DNA of 64,000 bases. Source: Gavia stellata (Eukaryota; Chordata; Aves; Gaviiformes; Gaviidae). Below, piece by piece: positions 40,201-50,639 of the stretch. Each line of letters starts with the position of its first letter. Positions within the stretch are counted from its first letter, which is position 1. The position numbers and the translations under genes are program-made. The notes beneath the pieces are model-generated. The model had not been told where the DNA came from. It made no database searches and saw nothing but the letters and a program-made list of their open reading frames with translations. The DNA is taken from NCBI RefSeq assembly GCF_030936135.1, contig NC_082601.1, forward strand, positions 45,080,171-45,144,170. Reading direction: 5' to 3'.

Positions 40201-43200
40201 ACGAGATGGGGGGTCGTCACGGCGATGCACTCCAGAAATAACGGGCTTTGTAATATTCCAAAAACCAGCAAAACCAGAAAGCGCACCCAAAAAACAAAAC
40301 GGTGACCCTTGCAAAACAAGGCCAAGGGTACAGAGCTCAAAAAAAGTGCCAGGGTGCAGGACTCCTTCCAAAAAATACTCCAAAGGGTGATGGACTCCCC
40401 CAATAATACTCCAAAGCGTGCAGGACTCCCCAAGAATAACTCCAAACGGTGCAGGGCTCCCTCCACAAATTACTCCAAATGGTGCAGGACTCCCCAAAAA
40501 TTACTCCAAACCGTGCAGCACTCACCAAGAAATAATCCAAATGGTGCAGGACTCCCAAAAAACCCAAATGGTGATGATCTCCTTTGGGGGGTGCAGGCGG
40601 AATGGTGATGCTCTCCTCCGGGGCATGGCAGGGCGGCATGGCGATGCTCTCTTCTGGTGGGGCGGCGCAGCGATGCTCTCCTCTGGGTGGGGGGCCGGCG
40701 CGGTGATCCTCTCCACGGGATGGGGCGAGCTGGCGCGGTGATGCACTCCAGAAATCACAGGTTTTGCAATATTCAAAAAAAAAGCAAAACCAGAAAGGAC
40801 ACCCAAAAAACAAAACAGTGACCCTTGCAAAACAAGACCAAGGGTACAGAGCTCAAAAAAAGCCCCAGGGTTCAGGACTCCTTCCAAAAAATACACCAAA
40901 GGGTGCAGGGCTCCCTCCAAAAATTACTCCAAACCGTGTAGGACTCCCCAAGAAAAACTTCAAAACAGGGGAAGGATCCCCCGAAATACTCCAAACGGTG
41001 GAGGCCTCCCTCCAAAAATTACTCCAAATGGTGCAGGACTCCCCAAAAAATATTCCATATGGTGCAGGACTCCCAAAAAATATCCCATATGGTGCAGGAC
41101 TCCCAAAAAATTACTCCAAACTGTGCAGGACTCCTAAAAAAATTACTCCAAACCGTGCAGGACTCCCCAAGAGATACTCCAAATGATGCCAGACTCCCAA
41201 AAAACCCAAATGGTGATGCTCCCCTCCGGGGAGGGGCTGCGCGGTGATACTCACCTCTGGCGGGGCGGCTCTCCGATTCTCTCTCTCCTCTGGGTGGGGG
41301 GGCCGGTGCGGTGATCCTCTCTACCAGGTGGGGTCCGGCGCGGTGATGCTCTCCACGAGATAGGGGGTTGTCATGGCAATGCACTCCAGAAATAATGGGC
41401 TTTGTAATATTCCAAAAGCCAGCAAAACCAGAAAGCGCACCCAAAAAACAAAACGGTGACCCTTGCAAAACAAGGCCAAGGGTACAGAGCTCAAAAAAAG
41501 CACCAGGGTGCAGGACTCCTTCCAAAAAATACTCCAAACTGTGCAGGACTCCCCCAATAATACTCCAATGTGTGTAGGACTCCCTCCAAAAATTACTCCA
41601 AACGGTGCAGGGCTCCCCAAGAAAAACTTCAAAACAGGGGAAGGATCCCCCGAAATACTCCAAACGGTGCAGGGCTCCCTCCAAAAATTACTCCAAATGG
41701 TGCAGGACTCCCTAAAAATTACTCCATAGCGTGCAGGACTCCCCAAGAAAAACTCCAAACGGTGCAGGGCTCCCTCCACAAATTACTCCAAATGGTGCAG
41801 GACTCCCCAAAAATTACTCCAAACCGTGCAGCACTCACCAAGAAATAATCCAAATGGTGCAGGACTTCCAAAAAACACAAATGGTGATGATCTCCTTTGG
41901 GGGGTGCAGGCGGAATGGTGATGCTCTCCTCCGGGGCATGGCAGGGCGGCATGGCGATGCTCTCCTCTGGTGGGGCGGCGCGGCGATGCTCTCCTCTGGG
42001 TGGGGGGCCGGCGCGGTGATCCTCTCCATGGGACGGGGTGAGCTGGCGCGGTGATGCACTCCAGAAATCACAGGTTTTGTAATATTCCAAAAAAAAGCAA
42101 AACCAGAAAGGGCACCCAAAAAAACAAAACAGTGACCCTTGCAAAACAAGACCAAGGGTACAGAGCTCAAAAAAAGCCCCAGGGTTCAGGTGTCCTTCCA
42201 AAAAATACTCCAAACGGTGCAGGCCTCCCTCCAAAAATTACTCCAAATGGTGCAGGACTCCCCAAAAAATATTCCATATGGTGCAGGACTCCCAAAAAAT
42301 ATTCCATATGGTGCAGGACTCCCAAAAACTATTCCATATAGTGCAGGACTCCCAAAAAATATTCCATATGGTGCAGGACTCCCAAAAAATTACTCCAAAC
42401 CGTGCAGGACTCCCAAAAAAATTACTCCAAACCGTGCAGGACTCCCCAAGAGATACTCCAAATGATGCCAGACTCCCAAAAAACCCAAATGGTGATGCTC
42501 CCCTCCGGGGAGGGGCTGCGCGGTGATACTCACCTCTGGCAGGGCGGCTCTCCGATGCTCTCCTCCACGTCGGGGGGCCGGCGCGGCGATGCTCTCCACG
42601 AGATGGGGGGTCGTCGTGGCGATGCACTCCAGAAATAACAGGCTTTGTAATATTCCAAAAAAATTAGTCCAAACTGTGTAGAGCTCCCCAAGAAATACTC
42701 CAAAGGGTGCAGGACTCAACAATAAATATTCCAAATGGTGCAGGACTCCCAAAAAACCCCAAATGGCGATGATCTCCTCCGGGGGGTGCAGGTGGCATGA
42801 TGATACTCTCCTCGGGGGCATGGTGGGGCGGCGCATCGATGCTCTCCTCTGGGTGGGTGGGCCGGTGAGGTGATCCTCTCCACGGGATGGGGGTGCCGGC
42901 GCAGGGTGCAGGACTCCTTCCAAAAAATACTCCAAACTGTGCAGGACTCCCCCCAAAATACTCCAAACTGTGCAGGACTCCCTCCAAAAATTACTCAAAA
43001 GCGTGCTGGGCTCCCCAAGAAAAACTCCAAACGGTGCAGGGCTCCCCCGAAGTACTCCAAACGGTGCAGTTCTCTGCCCAAAAATTACTCCAAATGGTGC
43101 AGGACTCCCCCAAAATTACTCCAAACCATGCAGGGCTCCCCAACAAATACTCCAAAGGGTGCAGGACTCCCAAAAAACCCTACTGGTGATGCTCTCCTCT

Positions 43201-43535
43201 GTGGGGTGCAGGCGGAATGGTGATGCTCTCCTCCAGGGCTGGGCAGCGCGGCGATGCTCTCCACGGGATGGGGGGGGCAGCGCGGTGATGCACTCCAGAA
43301 ATAACAGGTTTTGTTATATTCAAAAAAATAGCAAAACCAGAAAGGGCACCCAAAAAAAAAGAAAAGCCGGTCACCCTTGCAAAACAAGGCCAAGGGTACA
43401 GAGCTCCAGAAAAGTCCCAGGGTGCAGGACTCCCTCCAAAAGTTACTCCAAAAGGTGCAGGACTCCCTCCAAAAGTTACTCCAAACGGTGCAGGACTCCC
43501 TCCAAAAGTTACTCAAAATGGTGCAGGACTCCCTC
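31205..43535. repeat. 12-kb composite higher-order satellite
   Basis: Three sequence classes alternate. (a) An anchor, GTGACCCTTGCAAAACAAG followed by an AGAGCTCAAAAAAAGCCCC segment. (b) A run of 4-10 monomers of about 31-38 bases, commonly 33, such as CAAAAATTACTCCAAATGG plus TGCAGGGCTCCCTC. (c) A GC-rich block of about 34-base units (GGTGATGCTCTCCTCTGGGT). A linker (CACTCCAGAAATAACGGG, then TTTGTAATATTCC) leads to the next anchor. I find anchors near 31805, 32446, 32962, 33416, 34018, 34575, 35062, 35630, 36138, 36661, 37294, 37792, 38391, 39026, 39729, 40301, 40817, 41456, 42131 and 43369, so there are about 20 units with mean spacing of about 610 bases. Unit length varies with monomer number. 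The unit before 43369 is fused by an internal deletion near 42660. All units are in the same orientation. I do not recognise it as a named satellite. Confidence 0.96.
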
Positions 43536-43960
43536 CCTGTCTCGTCGGTCCACAGTTTTATGGGACAATCTAATGCAGACATAAAACGGAAATTACAAAA
43601 GTTAGACGGGGCAGATGCCCGCTCATTGGATTAAATGTTAGAAAATGCCTGGAAAGTGTCTAACAACAGAGAAAAGGTGGAAGAGGAAAAGCAGGCAAAG
43701 GAGAAGTTTAAGGACAACAGGATGCTGGCAGTAGCCGTAGCCCAGGAAACTATTACGTTCAGAGGACAGGGCTATCGAGGCCCAAAGGGGAGGAGGTTTC
43801 CTGGTGGACACAAAGGGCCGGAATACCATTGGAGAAAAATCAGTGTGCTTACTGTAAGCAGAAAGGACACTGGAAAAGGGAGCATCCGCACTTAAGACGA
43901 CAAGGCCTGGAGGAAATACCAAATCAGGCTGCTAACATGATGACAGTAGATTCAGACTGA
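43535..43960 (+). pseudogene. gag: Retroviral gag 3' end (capsid C-terminus and nucleocapsid), decayed
   Basis: This is the start of the surviving provirus; everything 5' of it is replaced by satellite at about 43532. It encodes a gammaretrovirus-like capsid end (FMGQSNADIKRKLQKL), a charged linker and a single zinc knuckle beginning CAYCKQKGHW. Breaks: an in-frame TAA at 43632-43634, a frameshift between about 43800 and 43844, and the last knuckle ligand changed from Cys to His. The nucleocapsid frame ends at a TGA, 43958-43960, and the protease continues in the same frame. Confidence 0.85.
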
Positions 43961-44257
43961 GGGAGACCGGGGGAAGAATCGGAACCCTCCCCAACAGAAC
44001 CCCTCCTTAGAGTAAAGTCAGGGAATGAAAAAGAAAAATTTTTAGTAGATACGGGGGCCACTTATTTGGTATTGAATACATGCAAGGCTAATTTGAGTAA
44101 TCAGAGTACATCAGTTATTGGTACCACGGGGCAGAAAGAAAATCGGCCACTTTTCCAGCTTTTGAAGTTTACAATTGGGAAAAAGGTGTTAACCCATCAA
44201 TTTCTTTATATCCCAGATTGCCCTGTGCCGCTAATTAGGATGAGACATATGAAGTAA
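43961..44257 (+). pseudogene. pro: Retroviral protease, decayed
   Basis: The frame is continuous with the nucleocapsid across the TGA. The aspartic-protease active site LVDTGAT is at about 44045-44065. The homodimer partner segment is recognisable downstream, but the frame closes at a TAA (44255-44257) before the reverse transcriptase, which lies in other frames. Confidence 0.8.
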
Positions 44258-45535
44258 ATTGAATGCACAAACTACTTTTGAAAAAGGAAAAACCCAAATC
44301 CATATTCCTGACAATAAAGCTTTGGATGCTCAAGTTTTTATGTTACAGAAGGAAGTCAAGTTACAGGAAATACCAGAAGAAGCTGAAAAGGCTGTAACAC
44401 CTCTAGTATGGGCTTCAAGGAGCACCAGGACGATCCCAAGTGGCAGAAACGGTAATCACCCAGCTGAAACCGGATGCCAGACCGGTAAGATGGAAACAGT
44501 ACCCAATTAAATCAGAAGCAAGAAAAGGATTAGAACCATTAATAGAACAATTTGTAAATTTTGGATTATTAACAGAATGTCAATCAGAATACAACACTCC
44601 GAGATCTTGCCAATTAAAAATCCGCACTCAGAAGAGCATAGGTTGGTCCAGGACTTAAGGGCTATAAATCAAATCGTGCAGGACGTTCACCTGGCAAACC
44701 CGTATACTCTCTTGACCACCCTGAAGGAAACGCACAAACGGTTTACTGTATTGGACTTCAAAGATGCGTTCTTTTGCCTTCCGCTAGCAGCTGAGAGTCA
44801 GGAACTGTTCGCTTTTGAGTGGGAAAGCCCTAAGACCGGAAGAAAAACTCACTTGTGCTGGACAGTATTACCACAAGGATTTAAGAATAGCCCCATGATC
44901 TTTGGACATCAATTAGCCAAAGAATTAGAAGACTGGCAAAAGAGGCATAAAAATACCACCTTGCCAGAGTACGTAGATGACATAGTGTTAGCAACAAGTG
45001 ACAAGAAAGATTCCATATAAATGACAATAGACCTCCTCAACTTTTTGGGGTTGGCAGGGTACAAGGTGTCCCTGAAAAAGACACAGATCACCCAGCAGGA
45101 AGTAACAGATTTGGGGTACACAATTTCCCAGGGCCAGCGTAGTCTTGGAACCGAGAGAAAAAGAGGCCATTTGCCAGATTCCCGAACCGAAATCGAAACA
45201 AGAGCTCAGAGCATTTCCCGGAATGGCTGGATGGCGTCGCCTGTGGATAATAAATTTTGGACTCACTGTCGAACCCCTATACAAAGCTGTACAAGGGGAG
45301 GGAAACCTCCTTGTCTGGACTCAGGAGTGCAGAAATGCATTTATGAAATTGAAACAAGCTTTAATGAATGCTCCAGCCCTAGGCCTTCCGAATTTGGAAA
45401 AACCATTTAAATTATTTGTGCATGAAAGATTGCATATTGCCCTAGGGGTACTGGCCCAGAAGCTGGGATCCTGGAAAAGACCCGTGGGTTATTTTTCAAA
45501 ACTGGGACCTGTTCGGACATGGTAGCAGCTTTATG
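44258..45535 (+). pseudogene. pol: Retroviral reverse transcriptase, decayed
   Basis: Fingers and palm motifs are spread over three frames: QYPIKSEARKGL and VNFGLLTE (frame of 44440), then LVQDLRAIN, FTVLDFKDAFFCLPL, LPQGFKNSP and the catalytic YVDD (frame of 44577-45020). The thumb and connection are in the frames of 45021 and 45145. Breaks include frameshifts near 44430, 44600 and 45140 and an in-frame TAA at 45018-45020. The LPQGFKNSP wording and YVDD place it with gammaretrovirus-like (class I) elements. Confidence 0.88.
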
Positions 45536-45936
45536 CGGAACGGAACACGGAAAACAGGTTACGCAGTGGTAACCATTAAGGAAGTAACTGAGGCAAAAGC
45601 TCTGCCATCCAACACTGGCCCAGAAAGCAGTGCTCGTAGCCTTGCTGAGAGCACTACAACTTTCAAAAGCCCAAACTGTTAATATATGGACAGATTCAAA
45701 ATTTGCCTTCGGAGTGGTCCACGCTCATGGAGCTTGGGGATCATGCCTGGGGATCTCAAGGATCTCCCATCAAATACGGGCCAACAATCCAACAACTATT
45801 GCATACAATTAATCTACCCCGATTAGTGGCAATTATGCATTGCAAGGCACACCAAACTGGAAATAGCCTAATGCATAGAGGAAACCGCATGGCAGATAAA
45901 GCTGCGAGAGAAGCAGCTGAAGGTCAAGTATTGTAG
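45536..45936 (+). pseudogene. pol: Retroviral RNase H, decayed
   Basis: WTDSKFAFGVVHAHG carries the RNase H aspartate region. A second frame holds CKAHQTGNSLMHRGNRMADKAA, with the His and Asp of the C-terminal motif. At least one frameshift separates the two near 45760, and the N-terminal part is disrupted near 45530. Confidence 0.82.
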
Positions 45937-47124
45937 TTTTGCTGGAAAAGGTTCAGAGGTTGGGACCTGAGAATCCGCAGTATACACCAGAAGACAATCC
46001 ATTGGCTAATCTACTGAAAGCGATTAAAAACCAAGAGGGGTAGCGGGTGACTCCTTCACATCAAGTAATAGTTACACAGGAAATTATGCGTGAATTGGCT
46101 AATAAGCAACACCAAGAAACTCACTGGGGAATTCAAACAATGGTGGAAGCATTAAAAACACAAGTTAAGTGTACGAATGACTGGAATAATTAAAAACATA
46201 GTGAAGAAATGTGAGTTATGCCTGAAGAACAATCCTCACTTACCCCAAAGACCTTTACCAGGGGTGACAAAGAGAGGAAACAGTCCAGGAGACTACTGGC
46301 AAATAGACTTTTCCGAATTACCACGGCAAAATGGATACCGAGATCTTTTAGTAACATTAGATACTTCCTCAGGCTGGCCAGAAGCTTTCTCTTGTCGCAT
46401 CAACAAGGCAAAAGAAGTAGCAACAGTGTTACTTACGGAAATAATACCACGATTTGGGGTACCCATTGGACTATCTTTGGATAGGGGCCCACTCTTTATA
46501 GCAGAAGCTGTTCAAAGTTTAGCTAAAGCATTAGGGGTAAAATGGAATCTCCACACCCCATTGGAGACCTCAATCAAGTGGGAAAGTTGAAAGAATGAAC
46601 CAAAGCCTAAAAAGACAGAGAAGTAAAATTTGCCAGGAAAATTTGCTCAGATAAAGTGGCTGGATGCTTTACCCTTAGCTTTGCTACAGATATGTATCCA
46701 GCCTAGAACTAAAGAAAAGGTTTGTCCTTTTGAGATCAGATACAGTAAACCTTATCAGGTGACAGAAACTGGAGCCACTCCTGAAACTGTAGGAAAACAT
46801 TACCTGAAAGAATATGTTATCTCTCTGGGAAAGGTTCTGTCCTCTCTCCACAGGTATGTCTCTGTGAGCGCATCGCTATCCCTGGACGTGCCTGTGCATC
46901 AATACCAACCCGGAGACCGGGTGTATCTGAGGACATGGTCAGACAAACCGTTGAAAGAGAAGTGGAAAGGACCTCTCCAGATTTTACTCACCACCTATAC
47001 TGCTGTCAAGCTTGAAGGAATCACTCCATGGATACATCGCAGCAGGATCAAGCCAGCCACATCACCACAATGGACTGTCAAGCAAGAGAGACCTTTACGT
47101 TTAAAATTAACTCGGGAATCATGA
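45937..47124 (+). pseudogene. pol: Retroviral integrase, decayed
   Basis: The HHCC zinc domain is recognisable at about 46080-46225 across a frame break (CELCLKN retained). The catalytic core has WQIDFSELP and SLDRGPLFIAEAV, with the expected aspartates. The frame stops at 46588-46590 and resumes at 46630. The C-terminal domain is a gammaretrovirus-type GPY/F module (KWKGPLQILLTTYTAVKLEG). The last 97 bases overlap the start of env in another frame. Confidence 0.87.
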
Positions 47125-48611
47125 CGTTCTGGGTCATATCTCTTGCAGCGATGCCAGGAAGTGCAGAGGTCAATACACATGAAGAGGTCAACATAGATTT
47201 GGATGAAAACCTAATTCTAACTTTGATACAAGGGTTTGGCAAAATGCATAATCTCACCAGTGTTACAGCATGTGTCCCAGTCCCTCATTTGGCTGCTCAG
47301 CCCATCCCATCGGGTATTACACCAATAAATTCATCTTTACGAGAGGAAGATGATAACATCACAGAAGCCTTTAAACAGGCCAATGTTTCCTATTATTGGG
47401 ACAAAGACAACCAGTGTAGACAAAGAGGTAGTGATGTTTTACAGGGTGCTACTTTTTGGAGATCAGGAGATAACAGGACAGTATTTGGGAGGGGCTCAGA
47501 GGAACAATGTCCTAGAGGATCACAACCCTTAATGGCCCAGTTTCTGCAAATCGCATTGGCAGCCTCTGGTGGAGAGGCGGCAGGATTACCGAAACTCTGT
47601 GTTATTAATAACACAGTTCTTAATGTAACCACCGCTCCAGAATGTACGAACCTTAGGACGAAACTCAAAACCTGGGCTAGACCTTTGGAACGACATTGGA
47701 AGTAGATAGGAAATGTGGACTGGTGCTTCAATTGGGGAACAAAGGCTACTTATCATATCAGCCAAACCAATGGGAGGTGCCCCAATGTCCTAAATTATAG
47801 TGAGATATCAATCCTAAACTCCACTTTGATGATGACGGAACATGGTAACAAACAAAATTTTTCGACTGACGATTGTAAACAAGACATTCCGTCCCCAGGT
47901 TACACGACATGCGTTACATCAGATGGATATTGGACTGCCCGACTACGACTTAGTACAATAACTAGACAAGTACCTTTAGGATTATTGACCCTATGTCCTA
48001 CATGGAAGAAGAGTCCAATCAAAGCTCAATATTGGGGACGAATTAACAGAGATGCTGAGACAGAAAAAGACCCTGATGTTTGGATGGAGCCTTCCGCAGC
48101 AGTACAACTTGAGTGGGGATTCCAAAGTTTCCTATTGCCAGGATTGATGGCTTTAGAAAATCACCTATTACTAGAAAATCTGACATGGCAGGTGGAAGCC
48201 TTGTCAAGAGCCACTCAAAAAGGATTCCAGATTATCAACAAACAAATCCAGGCTAATACTAAAATGACTTTACAAAATAGGCTGGCCTTAGACTTGCTAT
48301 TAGTTAAAGAACAAGGGGGGTGTGGCTATCTTAAGTTAGTCAAAGAGCACTGCTGTGTCCACATCCCAAATATCACAGATCACCTGCAAGAACAATTAGA
48401 CAAAATGAGAGAAGTAGCAGAAGACAGCAGAGTGGTCAGGGAGGCAGCAGAAAATAACTGGCTCCACAAAATCCTCCAAGAATTGGGTGGATGGTCTCTA
48501 AAAGGACGGTTAGCTGCATTGTTGGAAGGACTAATTTCTGTGGTCGTGATTATTATAGGAATTGGCATAAGTTGTGCTAAGAGAACCATTGAGAAAAATA
48601 TATGGAAGTAG
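47028..48611 (+). pseudogene. env: Retroviral env, one open frame broken by a single stop
   Basis: SU and TM lie in one continuous frame of about 527 codons, interrupted only by a TAG at 47703-47705. A signal-peptide-like segment starts at the ATG at 47121. SU has several N-glycosylation sequons. TM shows a heptad-repeat segment, an immunosuppressive-domain-like stretch, a cysteine motif of the form C-x9-CC and not the usual C-x6-CC, and a membrane segment near the end followed by a short basic tail. No obvious furin site separates SU from TM. It is much better preserved than gag and pol. Confidence 0.85.
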
Positions 48612-48859
48612 TAAGAAAACCGAACTACTTCAAAAGGGGGGCTTGATACCAAAGATTTAAACAATTTAACTAAAAGACAAACCCTTTTTGTATAAACCTT
48701 ATACAGAAACAGAAATTGCCCAATCTAAGCTGTAATCATGTATGAACAATTAACGACCCTAACTACATCGCTGAATTGATATAAGAATAATACCAGAACA
48801 CAGACTAAACTCATCTCTCAACTAGTGAAAAGGTCCTGCATATACTGTGCATAAGTTAA
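48612..48859 (+). mobile_element. Provirus 3' untranslated region, left part
   Basis: Sequence between the env stop and the nested LTR. It includes a polypurine stretch (CAAAAGGGGGGC) at about 48630-48641 that resembles a second purine tract. Confidence 0.6.
48855..48859. repeat. Target-site duplication of the nested LTR, left copy (GTTAA)
   Basis: It is identical to the five bases at 49447-49451, directly after the LTR end. Confidence 0.85.
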
Positions 48860-49446
48860 TGTGCTGGTTTTGGCTGGGACAGAGTTAATTTTCTTCACGC
48901 TAGCTAGTATGGGGCCGTGTTTTGGGTTTGCGCTGAAAACAGTGTTGACAGTACAGAGGTGTTTTCATTACTGCCGAGCAGTGCTTGCACAGCATCAAGA
49001 CCTTTTCTGCTTCTCACACCGCCCCACCAGCCAGGAGGCTGGGGGTACGCAAGAAGTTGGGAGGGGACAGAGCCGGGATAGCCGACCCCACCTGACCAAG
49101 GGGATATTCCATACCATATGATGTCATGCTCAGTATATAAACTAGGGGGAAAGCTGGCCGGGGGACCGCTGCTTGGGCTGGGCATCAGTCGGAGGGTGGT
49201 GAGCAATTGTTTTCATTTGCATCACTTGCCTCTCTTGTTTGTTGTTGTTGCTGTTATTTTCCTTTTCATTACAATTTTTGTTATTATTTTATTTCATTTC
49301 ACTTATTAAACTGTTCTTATCTCAACCCATGAGCTTTCTCGCTTTTACTTTTCCGATTCTCTCCCCCATCCCACTGGGGCAGGGGGGGAGTGAGCGAGCG
49401 AGCGGCTGTGTGGTGCTTAGTTGCCAGCTGGGGTTAAACCACGACA
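48860..49446 (+). mobile_element. Solo LTR of a second ERV, nested in the provirus
   Basis: A complete 587-base LTR starts TGTGCTGGTTTTGGC and ends AACCACGACA, with TATATAAAC at about 49133 and an ATTAAA-type polyadenylation signal at about 49302. It is flanked by the perfect 5-bp duplication GTTAA. These ends are familiar from an abundant ERV family of neoavian genomes. It inserted after the host provirus and then lost its internal region by LTR-LTR recombination. Confidence 0.93.
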
Positions 49447-49451
49447 GTTAA

Positions 49452-49721
49452 CCAACTTCTCCGTAGAAGAGAACCATTTCAACAAGACTCTTAAAGACTG
49501 TATTATTGTGTAATCGGGTTAGAATTGAAATATTTTCTATTTTTATGTCTATTTCTTTTCCAGGTTGTAAGAAGATGGGACAGATTTGAGAATGTGTGAA
49601 AAGGCCTAATTAGAAGAGTGACAAGTACCACCACCTTCTGTCTAACTGGTGGAACCTAAGAAAAGAGAGATGGATATATATTATAATTCTCTACGTCTCA
49701 ATAAGTGTCCAAAAGGGGAAA
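49452..49721 (+). mobile_element. Provirus 3' untranslated region, right part, with polypurine tract
   Basis: It continues the provirus after the nested LTR. The polypurine tract AAAAGGGGAAA at about 49711-49721 directly abuts the TG that opens the 3' LTR, which is the expected arrangement for plus-strand priming. Confidence 0.75.
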
Positions 49722-49933
49722 TGTTACAGAACATCTCGAAACACAAGGCCAAAAACAAGTGGGAACGAACGGAACGAACGGAACGAACGGAACGAACATA
49801 CTTCATAACAAATGCACCTGGTATTTAGACATATTAAAGATAAAAACTGTCTCCACTAACTCTCCACTAACTAGCAATAATGATTAACGCAAGGACGAAT
49901 TCTAGAAAAATAGAACAGAGTGCCAAAATAGTG
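49722..49933 (+). mobile_element. Provirus 3' LTR, 5' part only
   Basis: It starts TGTTACAGAACATC and matches the first 200 bases of LTR copy B (28424 onward), then stops matching after about 49933, so the promoter core and polyadenylation signal are lost. It holds four tandem copies of a 9-bp unit (GAACGAACG) at about 49763-49799 that copy B lacks. Confidence 0.85.
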
Positions 49934-49973
49934 CCGATGTGGTGGCCAGTCTGCTCTAGTCTCCTCCCCTTAG

Positions 49974-50101
49974 TTTCAAGCTCATCAGAAGATGCTGTAG
50001 AGACAAGCAGCATTACTACGCTGCGATACAGAAAAAGAATAAAGCAGAGCGACTCATTCCTGCACTGCCAAACACCAGAATGCAGCAAATTCTGCAAACA
50101 G
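49974..50101 (+). other. Candidate orphan exon of an unrecognised gene
   Basis: A good acceptor (CTCCTCCCCTTAG) precedes 49974 and a good donor (CAG|GTACTT) follows 50101. Two of three frames are open across its 128 bases: one reads SEDAVETSSITTLRYRKRIK, the other KAERLIPALPNTRMQQILQT. I do not recognise either. It directly follows the truncated LTR, so the rest of the gene may have been lost. Confidence 0.3.
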
Positions 50102-50639
50102 GTACTTAGCAGGGAAAGCAACGCTCAAGCCAGCGCACTTCAAACTAGACCCTACGAGACTTTAGCAAGCATGAGGGCAGCGGGGCCTCTTGGAAAGCGA
50201 GTCCCCCGCTGCTCACGGGGGGAGGAGGGATGGAAGGGTAACAAGCACCATGAGCAAAGACACATTTGTGACACTGCTCTGAAAAGATGATTCCACACCA
50301 CCTTTTCAGTCAGGCTCCACAAAGCTGGGCAGCGCTACAATTAAGCCTGCTCGGGCAGCTCCTGCTTGGCTCGGGGGTGATGTCCATGGCCATTTCCCAA
50401 GCCAGGCCCCTTCTCCCCGTGTCCAGCACAGCACGACTGGAGCACAAAGCCCTTGGCTGGTTGCTGCCCCCCCAACCCCCCAACTGTAGCTCAGCGCATG
50501 GGCCAGGCTTCGTTTATTCCACACAAGCAGTTCTGTGGGAAGGAAAGGTTTTGGATGTGCTTGCATCTTACCCCGCCCCTCGTGTCCATACTAAAGCCAT
50601 AACCGACTCCCTTAGTTTCTCAGTGCCAAAGGGGGGGCG

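Noticed and set aside
31205-43535. Possible CRISPR-like array or repeat-protein gene
   Set aside because: Repeats are adjacent or joined by repeated linkers without unique spacers, the genome is avian, and frames break at unit borders.
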